Below are positions 36,148 to 45,839 of a stretch of 59,625 nucleotides of DNA, piece after piece. Within the stretch, counting starts at the first letter, position 1. Every line of letters begins with the position of its first letter. Where the stretch lies: contig JAGCXQ010000029.1 in the NCBI GenBank assembly GCA_017961235.1, positions 1 to 59,625 on the forward strand, in the 5' to 3' direction. A program made the position numbers and the translations under genes. Below the pieces are notes generated by a model. That model did not search any database. It had not been told where the DNA came from and worked only from the letters and a program-made list of their open reading frames with translations. This DNA is from Clostridiales bacterium. GTDB taxonomy: Bacteria; Bacillota; Clostridia; Saccharofermentanales; Saccharofermentanaceae.

Positions 36148-37071
36148 TCACTCCTCCGTATCTCTTCCGAGTTTATTCTCTGCGATGAACAGTATGCCGA
36201 CGATGATGATCATGGCAATACACATGATGATCGCTGCTGCGGTCAGCTTCGCGTTATCCAGATGCGAGAACATGTTATTCATAAAGTTCTGCAGCATATA
36301 GAGCGCATCGTATGGATAGTCTCCGGCGAGAAGATATACTTCACGGAAGATCTTAAACGAGTTGATCAGGGACATGATCCCGACGAAGAAGATCGTCGGC
36401 CACAGATAAGGAAGCTTGATACTGAAGAAGCGTCTCACTGCTCCGGCGCCGTCCATCTTCGCGGACTCCAGCTGTTCCTGGGGGACCGCCGAGATCGCGG
36501 CAATAAAGAGGACCATGTTATATCCGAGGTTTTTCCACAGGAAGAGGATCAGAATAACCAGTCTCGACCAGTCGGACTTCATCCAGTCGATCTTATCGAT
36601 ACCGAACCAGCCCATATAAGTATTCAGTGCTCCGTTGTAACTGAACATGACCTGCCAGATCAGTACGATCGATGCGACCGGCACCATCATCGGGTTGAGC
36701 ATGATACTTCTGAATACACTTTTACCGGGGATCTTAGAGCTCAGGAGAAGTGCCAGAAGCAGGGCCAGAAGAACGGCCAGCGGAACAGCGATTCCTGCAA
36801 AGATCAGAGTATTGATGGAAGCAGTACGGAAAGCCTGATTGTTCCAGACATTGACATAGTTATCGAAACCAACGAATTCCGTATTCGTTGCACTTCTCTG
36901 GAAAGACTGGACCAGGACGATCATCATCGGTCCAAAGAAAAAAAGCAGCACGCCCAGAAGACTCGGGGTAAGATATCCGGTAAAGACGAACCACTCGCGG
37001 ATCTTTCTTTTTCTCCTTCCGCGGATCCTTCTTTTTCTAACTTCTTCCGGATTATAATCGTGTGCTGCCAT
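36148..37071 (-). CDS. Carbohydrate ABC transporter permease, MalF-like
   Basis: The permease is about 307 residues with six membrane helices. A basic N-terminus (EVRKRRIRGRRKRKIREWF) is followed by LTPSLLGVLLFFFGPMMIVLVQSF. The EAA loop is ESAKMDGAGAVRRFFSIKLP. I use the ATG at 37071, because AAGGAAA lies about 6 bases before it; an upstream GTG at 37095 lacks a ribosome site. It lies between the large solute-binding lipoprotein (285 bases upstream) and the MalG-like permease, and would bring in the same oligosaccharide. A stable hairpin sits in the upstream gap. Confidence 0.92.
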   Translation of the reverse strand: MAAHDYNPEEVRKRRIRGRRKRKIREWFVFTGYLTPSLLGVLLFFFGPMMIVLVQSFQRSATNTEFVGFDNYVNVWNNQAFRTASINTLIFAGIAVPLAVLLALLLALLLSSKIPGKSVFRSIMLNPMMVPVASIVLIWQVMFSYNGALNTYMGWFGIDKIDWMKSDWSRLVILILFLWKNLGYNMVLFIAAISAVPQEQLESAKMDGAGAVRRFFSIKLPYLWPTIFFVGIMSLINSFKIFREVYLLAGDYPYDALYMLQNFMNNMFSHLDNAKLTAAAIIMCIAMIIIVGILFIAENKLGRDTEE

Positions 37072-37173
37072 CTTGTTTCCTTTTTTATTCCTCACGCAGA
37101 ACAGGTCCCCAAAATCATTGTACTATACCTTAGGAATTCTGCGACTGTTTTTTCTCTATTAAGAGGAGGGGGT

Positions 37174-37201
37174 GGGAGCGAGGGGGGTGGACCTCGCTCC
37201 C
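37174..37201 (-). promoter_or_regulatory. Stable intercistronic hairpin between binding protein and permease genes
   Basis: GGGAGCGAGG (37174-37183) pairs perfectly with CCTCGCTCCC (37192-37201). No U-tract follows on the minus strand. Hairpins at this position in uptake operons often protect the binding-protein mRNA so that it accumulates over the permease mRNA. The rest of 37072-37356 shows nothing else I can support. Confidence 0.55.
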
Positions 37202-37356
37202 GGGTATGAAAGTAAATAGAAGATAGTAAAGGTTCTTCGCTTTCATCGTCAGGGAGATCGGTTTCGGAGGTTTCTCTCCCTTTCGACATCTTTATTGTCG
37301 CATCGCGGTATGACTTTCATGTGACCTTAAAGTGACAGAATAGTCACTTGGCAACA

Positions 37357-39825
37357 TTATCGTTCATGCACTTTTGTCGTCGCCTTATTCTGGATGATCT
37401 TACTTACATCCTCGGCGCTTCTCTGCCCGGAATAATACCCGGCGGACTCTTCCTTAATGATTTCCATAATGCCGGGATCAAAGGAACTGAATGTAGAGAC
37501 ATTCTCTACAAGAGATACAAATGTCTTAGCATCGTCTTCTGTCAGAGCGTCCATCAGGCCTATCTTGCTAAGATCGACACTGTCCTCTTCTGTTTTTCCT
37601 TCAAACTGATTATTCCATTTCTGCACAAACTCGATCTCTGCTTTATTCCGCCGGTCAAGCGCTGCACGGTTGATCGGGATGGAATTAAACTCATCCGCAT
37701 AAGAGAACTGCGCATCTTCACTAAACATAAAGCGGATGAAATCCCATGCTTCATCGATATGTTTCGACTTCGCAGAGATGCCGAAAGTCATCATCGGAAG
37801 TGCACTCATTCCTGAACCATTCGGAGACGGGATACCGAGGAACACTTCTTTTCCTTTGAGGGATTTTTTCACCCGGGCGATATCTTCCAGACTATATAGA
37901 GATGTCGGGCTCAGCACCAGCATTTTTTCCGCTATACGGTCGAGCGGATCGAGATATGAATCTTCCGGCATACCCACGATATCAGGAGAATAGATCGCAC
38001 CCGATTCTGTCACTCCGTAATATCCTCCCATCTCGCCATTTTCCGAAACAGGATGGGAATTCGCATATTTCTTCGAGATCTCCAGAAGTTCTCTGAATTC
38101 AGCTGTATCAAAGCTTACCGTTCCTTTCTCATAATCGATGAAAGAATCGGAGGCTACACTGAGCATCTCATCCAGAAGCTGTGAGCTGCTTACGCCATCA
38201 TCGAATACCGAGACATTATCCGGCAGAGACTTGATAACATTTTCGAACTCCTCATAAGTCCATCCGCTTCTGTTTCCTACGATATCACTACTGGAAACAT
38301 ATCCGGAAATATCGATACACAGCGGAACCTGATACATTTTGCCTTTCGTCTCAAATGCCCGGAAAATATTGTCGAAATACTCGTCACGCTTCAGTCCGGA
38401 CTGGCCATCGATAAACTGATTGAGATCTACCAGTACTTTTTCGGAGTTAAACTGACTGTATCTGGAGAAGTTCATCAGGATATCCGGACCCTCCCCCGCG
38501 ATCATATCCAGATAGATCTTATCCGGGAGCTCATCATATAATTTCTGTAATTCATCATCCGAGTTCGCTTCGATATCCGATCCATAACTCTTGACGAAGA
38601 TACGGGACAGATGATTCGGATCCAGATTGTACTGGATAATATAGTTTCTGAATTCCGCCTGGCTGTCATCGTACATCGTTCCGATCTGGATGATCGTCTT
38701 TCCTGCATGCGGGTTTTTCTCCTGGCGGGTCAGCTTGACGATCGAGTATTCCGATATTCCTTTTGAATCTAAATCATTATTCCACAGTTCCTCGAGGAGA
38801 ATGATCTCATCATCGGACTTTATGACAACAGATCTGGAACCAGCTGTTTCTTCGTTATAATCTGTCCAGTTCCAGTCCAGAATAGTCTCTTTATCTCCTT
38901 TAATGGGATCAACGGATTTGATCCCATCCACGTCCATAAGATAGCATTTATCAGCTCCCTGGATATATTCCCAATAGGATGATGCGACCTCGATGGGGCT
39001 TCCTTTGAGCGTTCCGCTTTCCGGATCGACCTCGCAATAGGCTGATGTTGTTTCTCCTGTCTTCTCATCAAATTTATCCGTAGAAGCATAGTATTTTCCG
39101 TCGGTAAAGAGAATCGTTCCGTAAAACCCTTCTACCTGATCTCTGTGGATCAGTTTTCCATCTTTTCCCACCAAAGAGAGGTTCATGCCGGCTCCGACCA
39201 GATAATTCCCGTTATCCAGTCTGAAAACAGTTGACTGCCACATTTCTTCCGTATCTTCCAGTATGATTTCATTTTGAACATTTCCCTGGCTGTCACAATC
39301 GTAGAGCTTTGTTTTTGTGACACACTCACCATTTTCATATACTGTCGCAGTTTTCAGAAAAGATCCGTCCTTCTGCGGGAAGACTCCGGAGATATTCTCG
39401 GAATCTTGCGAGGACTCTTTTTTGATCATGTTGCCATCCAGGTCATAATATATCGTTCCCGATTCACTGTACTTTTCCGTGAGCTCCATCATTTTCTGAC
39501 AAGCATCTCCGGTTTCATCGTCCCAATTAAGATTCTCGATCTGTTTTTCGACTTCCGGCGGTATTTTATAATCGATCGAATAAGAAATCATGACCATATC
39601 TCCCAGGAAGGTCAGATTATTCACGTTCTGATAAGTTACTTCCTTATCCGGATCGATCGGGATCGACACGCTGGCCTTTTTCACGTCAAAGTACGGGTCA
39701 TCTTCTTTGACCACATTCTGTCTGACACTTGAATTCTTTTTCTTACTGTTATTACATGCAGTTAACGGCAGGATCATAGACGATGACAGAATGACCGCCA
39801 TCGCACGCCTCGACAACATACGCAT
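37357..39825 (-). CDS. Large two-part solute-binding lipoprotein (copy 1)
   Basis: The protein is 822 residues with a lipoprotein signal ending LPLTAC. About 380 residues of repeated beta-rich modules follow (pattern YDxDGN, then FLKTATVYENGE, then LDNGNYLVGAG), resembling a beta-propeller. A type 1 solute-binding domain completes the protein (about 395-822): GEGPDILMNFSRYSQFNSEKVLVDLN, YQVPLCIDISGY, RSGWTYEEF and DEAWDFIRFMFSED. Ordinary binding proteins are 400-550 residues, so the extra N-terminal half is notable; it may add a second ligand site or contact the cell surface. GGAGG precedes the ATG. It is followed by the permease pair and preceded by its paralogue. Confidence 0.85.
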   Translation of the reverse strand: MRMLSRRAMAVILSSSMILPLTACNNSKKKNSSVRQNVVKEDDPYFDVKKASVSIPIDPDKEVTYQNVNNLTFLGDMVMISYSIDYKIPPEVEKQIENLNWDDETGDACQKMMELTEKYSESGTIYYDLDGNMIKKESSQDSENISGVFPQKDGSFLKTATVYENGECVTKTKLYDCDSQGNVQNEIILEDTEEMWQSTVFRLDNGNYLVGAGMNLSLVGKDGKLIHRDQVEGFYGTILFTDGKYYASTDKFDEKTGETTSAYCEVDPESGTLKGSPIEVASSYWEYIQGADKCYLMDVDGIKSVDPIKGDKETILDWNWTDYNEETAGSRSVVIKSDDEIILLEELWNNDLDSKGISEYSIVKLTRQEKNPHAGKTIIQIGTMYDDSQAEFRNYIIQYNLDPNHLSRIFVKSYGSDIEANSDDELQKLYDELPDKIYLDMIAGEGPDILMNFSRYSQFNSEKVLVDLNQFIDGQSGLKRDEYFDNIFRAFETKGKMYQVPLCIDISGYVSSSDIVGNRSGWTYEEFENVIKSLPDNVSVFDDGVSSSQLLDEMLSVASDSFIDYEKGTVSFDTAEFRELLEISKKYANSHPVSENGEMGGYYGVTESGAIYSPDIVGMPEDSYLDPLDRIAEKMLVLSPTSLYSLEDIARVKKSLKGKEVFLGIPSPNGSGMSALPMMTFGISAKSKHIDEAWDFIRFMFSEDAQFSYADEFNSIPINRAALDRRNKAEIEFVQKWNNQFEGKTEEDSVDLSKIGLMDALTEDDAKTFVSLVENVSTFSSFDPGIMEIIKEESAGYYSGQRSAEDVSKIIQNKATTKVHER

Positions 39826-39909
39826 AGAAACACCTCCACGGGGATTATTACCATGGTTATTGTACGGCGGAAAAAATCGGAGTAAATGAAAGAATTGTAA
39901 TTTAGCGGA

Positions 39910-42324
39910 TCATCTTTTTGAAATAACTTCGGCGGCTCTTTGCTGAATGATGCGGCAGACATCCTCTACGCTCTTCTCGCCTCTGAAGAAAGGCGCCGTT
40001 TCTTCCTCGACGATCTGAAATACGGAAGGATCCGTGGACATGATCGTACTGGCTCTTTCGATCAAGGCCTTAAAGGCCTTCGCATCCTCCTGATCAATAC
40101 GAACCATCGTCTCCGGGAAAGGCAGGAAGGAAAAAAACGTCTGATCATGTTCGAACTGCTCGATCAGGTACCGGTTGTCCTCGATCGTATCGTCGCAGAT
40201 ACGGTCAAACGCTTTTCTATGAAGAGGGATCGATCCGAGCGAAGACGTGTAAGTGTACTGCGAATCTTCATCGAACAGGCGGCGGATAAATGTCCATGCC
40301 TCATCTTTATTCTCAGAAAACGAGGATATCGCGAGCGTCAGAGCAGGCATAGCAGAGACACCTGCTCCGCTTGGTGATGGCATGCCGATATAGATACCGT
40401 TATTCTTCAGGATGGACCGGTACTCGGCAAACTGGTAGAGATTATAGATCTCTATCGGCATCAGTGCCAGCTTCCCGTCCTTCATAAGTTTCGTGGGATC
40501 ATTTCTGCTCTCTTCCTCAATATTGAAGTCCGGAAGTCCGTTCCCGTCATAATTATGCGGTTCGTCATCGACACTGTCTGTTCCGTATTCCTTCGTGATC
40601 GTAAGAAGCTGCCTGAATTCATCACCGTCAAAGAACACATTTTTCTTCGTATAATCGATAAAATCAAGCATCGCATCTGAGAGCATGCGCTCGAGAAGCT
40701 CACCATATTCCATCTCCTTCATAACCTTCACATCAGAAGGCAGATTCTCCACGATCCCCGAGAACTCGGAATATGTCCAGCCGGATCTCTCCCCGATCAG
40801 ATCTCTATTTCCGAGAAGGCCCCGGATATCAAAGCATACCGGGATCTGATACAGTTTCTCCTTATTTTCGAAAGCGGATAGAATATTGTCGAAGTATTCT
40901 GTTCTGTTTAAGCCATTGGGGCCATCTACATACTTGTTCAGATCGACCAGGATCTCTTCGGAATTAAACTGGCTGAAGCAGGAAAAGTCCACCAGTATAT
41001 CCGGTCCTTTCCCACTGATCATCTCCTCATAGACTTTGTCGGACAGGATCGTCTGGCGCTGTGAAAAAGAGAGATCCGGAGCAAGAACCGTATTATAGTC
41101 TTTCACTCTGATCCTCGAGGTATTTCCTTCCTCTGTATTGTAGGCAACAATATAGTCCAGAAGATCGTTGGAAGGGATACCGATCGTGCCTATCGCGATA
41201 TATTTCTTTCCTGCATGCGGATTCTTATCCGCTTTTGACAGAGAAACTGCATATGTTTTCTCGATCATGTCACCCGTGACTTTATCTGTTTCAGCTGCCG
41301 ATCTTAGAAAAGCACTTTTATTCTCCGAAATGATGCGGAAACTATTCGGATCGTAGTTGTAATAGTTTACGTCGGTGCTGTTCCAGTTCAGGATCTCTTC
41401 GAGGCTTCCGGTGGAAAGATCAACTCTATGGATCCCGTTGCCATCGATCGTATAGCATTTTCCATCTCCTCCGGAGACGACGTCACCGATATCGGTGTCA
41501 AGCTTTCTCTTTTCTCCTTTGAGGGAACATGTCTTTATATCAAGTTCCGAGAAGGATATCGATTCCGCCTGACCGTTATCTAAAAAAGAGGACAACAGGG
41601 CATAGTACTTATCCCCTGCTTCCACGACACTTCCATTCAGTTCGGGATCCTCCAATTGTCCTAATACTTCGCCACTATGGGATAGGATCATGATCATCGA
41701 GTAATCAGAAAGGATATACGATCCGTCCGCGGTAACAAGAATATGCTGCGGATTGATAAGAGAACCCTCCGGAATTTTCACCGTCTCTTTCAGAAGTCCT
41801 TCCGTACTGTAGATCAGTAATTCACGCCAGTATTCCAGTGTTTCAAAATCCATGTGTTCGACCAGACAAATGATGTCTCCGTCTCGGTCCGGGAAAAGAT
41901 TGACGACTTCACTGTTATATGGAAGTTCGATCTTAGATAGAGGATTTCCGTCAAAATCGAAAATCACCAGTCCCCGCTCGTAAAACTCCTGGACCTTCCG
42001 CATTACCTCACCGATCTGCTGAACCGTCGTGTCATAAAAGTCATTCAGCATCTTATTCATTTCCGGAGAATACTCATAGAGAACTTCGTAGGATGCGATC
42101 ACGGAGTTCCCTGCAATCGTTGCATGACGCTGCTCGAAATACTGGATCTTCCTGTCGATCTCCGGTTCGATGCGGATCTCTTTAACCGTCGTTTGGAAAA
42201 ACGGATCCTGTTCCTTTACCGTCTCACTGGTATTCTTTTTCGTACTTTTGTGACAGGAAACCGATGTGATCGAAAGACAGATGATCAGAAGGAGCGCGAG
42301 GATCCGCTTGCACTTCACACGCAT
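39910..42324 (-). CDS. Large two-part solute-binding lipoprotein (copy 2)
   Basis: This paralogue of the 37357-39825 product is 804 residues with the same layout: lipoprotein signal (ending SVSC), an N-terminal beta-propeller-like half, and a C-terminal solute-binding domain with GKGPDILVDFSCFSQFNSEEILVDLN, YQIPVCFDIRGL, RSGWTYSEF and DEAWTFIRRLFDED. The binding half is much better conserved between the two copies than the propeller half. The tandem copies lie 84 bases apart and could offer two ligand ranges to one permease pair. GGGAGG precedes the ATG. It follows the ABC exporter pair after only 14 bases, though the functions appear unrelated. Confidence 0.84.
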   Translation of the reverse strand: MRVKCKRILALLLIICLSITSVSCHKSTKKNTSETVKEQDPFFQTTVKEIRIEPEIDRKIQYFEQRHATIAGNSVIASYEVLYEYSPEMNKMLNDFYDTTVQQIGEVMRKVQEFYERGLVIFDFDGNPLSKIELPYNSEVVNLFPDRDGDIICLVEHMDFETLEYWRELLIYSTEGLLKETVKIPEGSLINPQHILVTADGSYILSDYSMIMILSHSGEVLGQLEDPELNGSVVEAGDKYYALLSSFLDNGQAESISFSELDIKTCSLKGEKRKLDTDIGDVVSGGDGKCYTIDGNGIHRVDLSTGSLEEILNWNSTDVNYYNYDPNSFRIISENKSAFLRSAAETDKVTGDMIEKTYAVSLSKADKNPHAGKKYIAIGTIGIPSNDLLDYIVAYNTEEGNTSRIRVKDYNTVLAPDLSFSQRQTILSDKVYEEMISGKGPDILVDFSCFSQFNSEEILVDLNKYVDGPNGLNRTEYFDNILSAFENKEKLYQIPVCFDIRGLLGNRDLIGERSGWTYSEFSGIVENLPSDVKVMKEMEYGELLERMLSDAMLDFIDYTKKNVFFDGDEFRQLLTITKEYGTDSVDDEPHNYDGNGLPDFNIEEESRNDPTKLMKDGKLALMPIEIYNLYQFAEYRSILKNNGIYIGMPSPSGAGVSAMPALTLAISSFSENKDEAWTFIRRLFDEDSQYTYTSSLGSIPLHRKAFDRICDDTIEDNRYLIEQFEHDQTFFSFLPFPETMVRIDQEDAKAFKALIERASTIMSTDPSVFQIVEEETAPFFRGEKSVEDVCRIIQQRAAEVISKR

Positions 42325-42338
42325 CTTTCCGTCCTCCC

Positions 42339-43925
42339 TTATGCCCGGTAATCCAGAATGCTTCTGGCATTATGGAAGAAAATGACCGACACTGCGATAT
42401 TAAAGACAGCAAGGATCAGGAAATCGAGCGGGAACAGAGCCGGCGATACGGCATACAGCCTTCTGCCGATATAAGCACCCAGTGACAGTTCGAAGATGAA
42501 TACCGCCGAGAGGAGCGCAAACGACAGCAGCATATGGGAGTGCCGGTTATTGCTCACACCGAGGGTACGCATCGACGTCAGATAGCAAGCATAGAAAAGA
42601 AGCGCCGCGGATGCATAGAACATCGCTCCGCACGGTACATATGCAGGATGGAGCCTTGCAAAGATCGAGACGATCGTAAGGCAGACGATCCCCTCGGCAA
42701 ATGCTTTTACCACAGGCGCCGTGGCGGCATAGAATAATTTCTTGAAGGCCTTTCCGGGCATCAGGTAGATAAAGGGCTTGTCCAGTTCCTCGACGAATTT
42801 TCCCATCGGGATCGTGAAGATCATGGTATAGCACAGCACCGCCATCGCCAGGATCTGCATGATGAACGGATACATACCCTTGCGCATCAGCGCCTGAAGG
42901 AATGCACCGAGTACGACCGCCACGGCGATCATGGCAATCGATATCCTATCGAAGATCACTGTCAGAGATCTCTTCTGCTCTGTCATCTGCCGCTGGAGAA
43001 GCACCGCTTCGCCTCTGCGGAATCCGAGGAGATGGGATTTTCTGATCTTTTTACTTCTTTCATCCGAAGATGGTATCTCCATCCGGCTCATCCGTCCGAA
43101 TCCGCGGCCGATCGTGGTAAGGACGCTCTCGTAGTAGGCCGATTTATTGTAAACGATAAGGAGGATCGAGATGATCAGAAGAAGCATCATGAGCCCCGCA
43201 TATGTCAGGGTCCAGTACAGGTCTCCCGCCATCGCCGCGAACAGGAATCCGCACGCCCATCCACCCAGCGGGATCACGTGCAGGTACGGCTCGTTGAAGA
43301 AAGCGACGGTATCTGACCAGGGAGACTTGCTTCCCCAGAGCGCGATCACGATCCCCACGATGATGACAAGACTGGAGATATAAAGCGAAGCGCGGATCAG
43401 TCCGCGGAGCAGCCGTGATGAGGAAGATACGGAATAAACAGCCATCGCCGCAACAGAAAGACTGATCGACAGCATCAGCCACGCCCCCATCAGGATCAGA
43501 AGATCCTTCGGTCCGAGTCCGAAATAAAACCGCAGGTTCGTCAGCTGCATCAGCAGGAGCAGCGTCGCAAGAACACTGGTCAGGCACTTCCTTATAAGCC
43601 CGTAGAAAAGCACTTTCTCCGCACGTATCGGCGAGACGAACAGCCGGTCGATATCTGCCGGAGCAAAGAATGAATTTCCGTGATTCAGTCCGATACCGAG
43701 TATGACAAATGAGATCAGAAGGAACGCAAAGGCGACACCGCCTTTATATGTATTGACTGCATTATCAAGGATCCCGGTCTCACCGAGGTGATTGATCTCC
43801 TGATAGACATATAAGGCAAAATAGGCAAGAACGATCAGCGCCCAGAGCCAGAACTGCGGGTGCTTGATCTTTTCGCGGAGGGAATTCCTCCACTGCTTGA
43901 AAATCAGATACATACAAGCATTCAT
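42339..43925 (-). CDS. Putative ABC exporter membrane subunit (ABC_export family)
   Basis: The protein is 528 residues with about 12-14 hydrophobic helices and a central cytoplasmic loop (about 275-320). Family features are the N-terminal FKQWRNSLREKIKHPQFWLW, FFAPADIDRLFVSPIRAEKVLFYGLIRK and, later, GKFVEELDKPFIYLMPGKAFKKLFYA. These match the Firmicutes family of large membrane subunits that pair with a small ABC ATPase. The cognate ATPase gene ends 7 bases upstream. The substrate is unknown; such pairs are often tied to envelope stress or peptide export. Confidence 0.8.
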   Translation of the reverse strand: MNACMYLIFKQWRNSLREKIKHPQFWLWALIVLAYFALYVYQEINHLGETGILDNAVNTYKGGVAFAFLLISFVILGIGLNHGNSFFAPADIDRLFVSPIRAEKVLFYGLIRKCLTSVLATLLLLMQLTNLRFYFGLGPKDLLILMGAWLMLSISLSVAAMAVYSVSSSSRLLRGLIRASLYISSLVIIVGIVIALWGSKSPWSDTVAFFNEPYLHVIPLGGWACGFLFAAMAGDLYWTLTYAGLMMLLLIISILLIVYNKSAYYESVLTTIGRGFGRMSRMEIPSSDERSKKIRKSHLLGFRRGEAVLLQRQMTEQKRSLTVIFDRISIAMIAVAVVLGAFLQALMRKGMYPFIMQILAMAVLCYTMIFTIPMGKFVEELDKPFIYLMPGKAFKKLFYAATAPVVKAFAEGIVCLTIVSIFARLHPAYVPCGAMFYASAALLFYACYLTSMRTLGVSNNRHSHMLLSFALLSAVFIFELSLGAYIGRRLYAVSPALFPLDFLILAVFNIAVSVIFFHNARSILDYRA

Positions 43926-43932
43926 AGCATCT

Positions 43933-44805
43933 TTACTTCTTCTTTTTGCCCTTCTTTTTCTTCGACGTATTCGGATGCGTCACAGGTGCTTTTGCATGAG
44001 AAGCGCCTGCCTTCTTCGCACCGGCCGGATGGGATTTCGCAGATGGAGCAGGCGACGGATCGGTGATCCGGATATCATCTTCTGAGAACCACGGGGAATC
44101 ATAAGACTCCGTCTCGGCGAAGAAGATCCTCTCCAGAGACTCTGCCCACATACCGATCATCTCTTCTTTTCTGTGGCAGGAGATGACCTTTCCCTTACGC
44201 ATGATATATGCCTTATTCCAGATGCCCTCCACCGTGGCGATCATGTGCGTGGAGACTAAAACGGCCACACCCTCTTCCGCGAGTTCCTGGATCAGCTGGC
44301 GCAGTTCCTTGATCGCGTGCGGATCCAGTCCCAGCATCGGCTCATCGAGAAGGAGGAGCTTCGGGCGGGGAAGCAGCGCGCAGATGATGGAGACCTTCTG
44401 CTGCATACCTTTCGAAAGGTCCCTGCAAAGCGTATCCACGACTTCAGTCAGGCGGAAACGGTCGATCAGCTCTGCGGCATAAGATCTTGTTTTCTCGCGG
44501 TCAAGCTTATAGGCGCGTACCACGAATTCAAACTGCTCACGGACGGTGAGCATCTCATATAGACACGGAAATTCCGGAACATAGCCCAAGATCTTTTTGG
44601 CCTGGCTGGAACTTGCGGGGAATCCGCCGATCTGGACAGATCCTTCGAATCGGAGAAGGCCCAGGATGCACTTGATCGCAGTGGATTTGCCGGCTCCGTT
44701 AGGTCCCAGAAGAACGCCGATCTCGCCCTCTTCCAGAGAAAGATTCACATTCTCATTGGCGATCTTTTTTCCGAATTTCTTCGTCAATCCCTTGGCTCGA
44801 AGCAT
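43933..44805 (-). CDS. ABC transporter ATP-binding protein with Lys-rich tail
   Basis: The protein is 290 residues. The nucleotide-binding domain (1-215) has Walker A GPNGAGKST, a Q-loop in GYVPEFPCLYEM, signature LSKGMQQK, Walker B LLLLDEP and the switch His in VSTHM. The C-terminal 45 residues are low-complexity (PAGAKKAGASHAKAPVTHP) and end in KKKKGKKKK, a strongly basic tail that could bind membrane phospholipid or RNA. The partner membrane protein follows after 7 bases. It is the first gene of the long minus-strand run down to 29186, with GGAGGGG before the ATG. Confidence 0.92.
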   Translation of the reverse strand: MLRAKGLTKKFGKKIANENVNLSLEEGEIGVLLGPNGAGKSTAIKCILGLLRFEGSVQIGGFPASSSQAKKILGYVPEFPCLYEMLTVREQFEFVVRAYKLDREKTRSYAAELIDRFRLTEVVDTLCRDLSKGMQQKVSIICALLPRPKLLLLDEPMLGLDPHAIKELRQLIQELAEEGVAVLVSTHMIATVEGIWNKAYIMRKGKVISCHRKEEMIGMWAESLERIFFAETESYDSPWFSEDDIRITDPSPAPSAKSHPAGAKKAGASHAKAPVTHPNTSKKKKGKKKK

Positions 44806-44969
44806 GGTCCCCTCCTATAAATCCCCGCATAGTAAGACAAGAATAGTTTATCATTTTTTGCGCCGCATTACTATTCCCCGGGTCATTGAATAAGATATAA
44901 TGGATAACAGGGTCGAAGATCGGAAAAAGACTCAAAGATCCTTTCTTTTACGATATGGAAGGCAGCCGC

Positions 44970-45839
44970 ATGCTCAGCAAAACAGCAACAGAACAGAATA
45001 CCGCCTATCACATCAGGCTTCAGCCGGAAGAGAAGAAAGTCCGCCTGAAGCTCGATGAAGCATGGCGTTACCGCGATCTGGTACGTCTTCTGACCCGGCG
45101 CACGTTTACCGTTACGTATCAGCAGACTGTCCTCGGGCCGCTGTGGATCATCATCAATCCGGTCCTTGCCAGCCTGATCTACATGTTCGTCTTCGGCCAT
45201 ATCGCCGATGTCGGCACCGCCGGCATCCCCCAGATCCTCTTCTATTTCGTATCTTCCGCGGTCTGGGAATTATTCTCCTTCAGCCTTACGAAGAACTCCC
45301 AGACATTCGTTACCAATGCATATCTTTTCAGCAAAGTATATTTCCCCAGGATCTGCGTCCCGATCTCGAATATGCTCGTGAGCTTACTGAAATTCCTGAT
45401 CCAGCTCCTGATCGTGATCGCGCTTCTGATCACCTTCGTGGTACGTGGAGCGGTGCACCCGATGTGGGCGCTCTATCCTCTCCTGCCGCTTCTTTTCCTT
45501 CAGATGGCGCTTTTCGGTATGAGTGTGGGCGTTCTTATCTCCAGCATAACAACGAAATACAGAGATCTTCTCGCCGTGGTCAATGTCCTCGTAAACCTCT
45601 GGATGTACGGCTCCGCCGTAGTTTACCCGATCCAGAGCGTCCCGGACGGCGTCCTGAAGATCTTAGTCAAGATCAACCCGGTAAGTGAGAATATGGAGCT
45701 GATCCGTATGATCCTCCTGGGCGAAGGTGAATTTGACCTGATGTACTATCTGGTCGGACTGGTCATCACAGTCCTCCTTTTCTTCTTTAGCCTCGTGATC
45801 TTTAACCGGGTGGAAAGGACGTTCGCGGATACAGTATGA
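44970..45839 (+). CDS. Polysaccharide ABC exporter permease (Wzm/TagG type)
   Basis: The protein is about 289 residues with six membrane helices in an ABC-2 fold. YRDLVRLLTRRTFTVTYQQTVLGPLWIIINPVLASLIYMFVFG is the hallmark N-terminal region of O-antigen, teichoic acid and capsule exporters, and SENMELIRMILLGEG closes the last loop. The ATG at 44970 has GGAAGG seven bases ahead; the ATG at 44955 has no ribosome site, so the later start is preferred. The stop overlaps the ATPase gene start by 4 bases. It would export a lipid-linked glycan across the membrane. No glycosyltransferase genes adjoin it, so the glycan is made from another locus, possibly the 11-18 kb operon. Confidence 0.92.
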   Translation: MLSKTATEQNTAYHIRLQPEEKKVRLKLDEAWRYRDLVRLLTRRTFTVTYQQTVLGPLWIIINPVLASLIYMFVFGHIADVGTAGIPQILFYFVSSAVWELFSFSLTKNSQTFVTNAYLFSKVYFPRICVPISNMLVSLLKFLIQLLIVIALLITFVVRGAVHPMWALYPLLPLLFLQMALFGMSVGVLISSITTKYRDLLAVVNVLVNLWMYGSAVVYPIQSVPDGVLKILVKINPVSENMELIRMILLGEGEFDLMYYLVGLVITVLLFFFSLVIFNRVERTFADTV

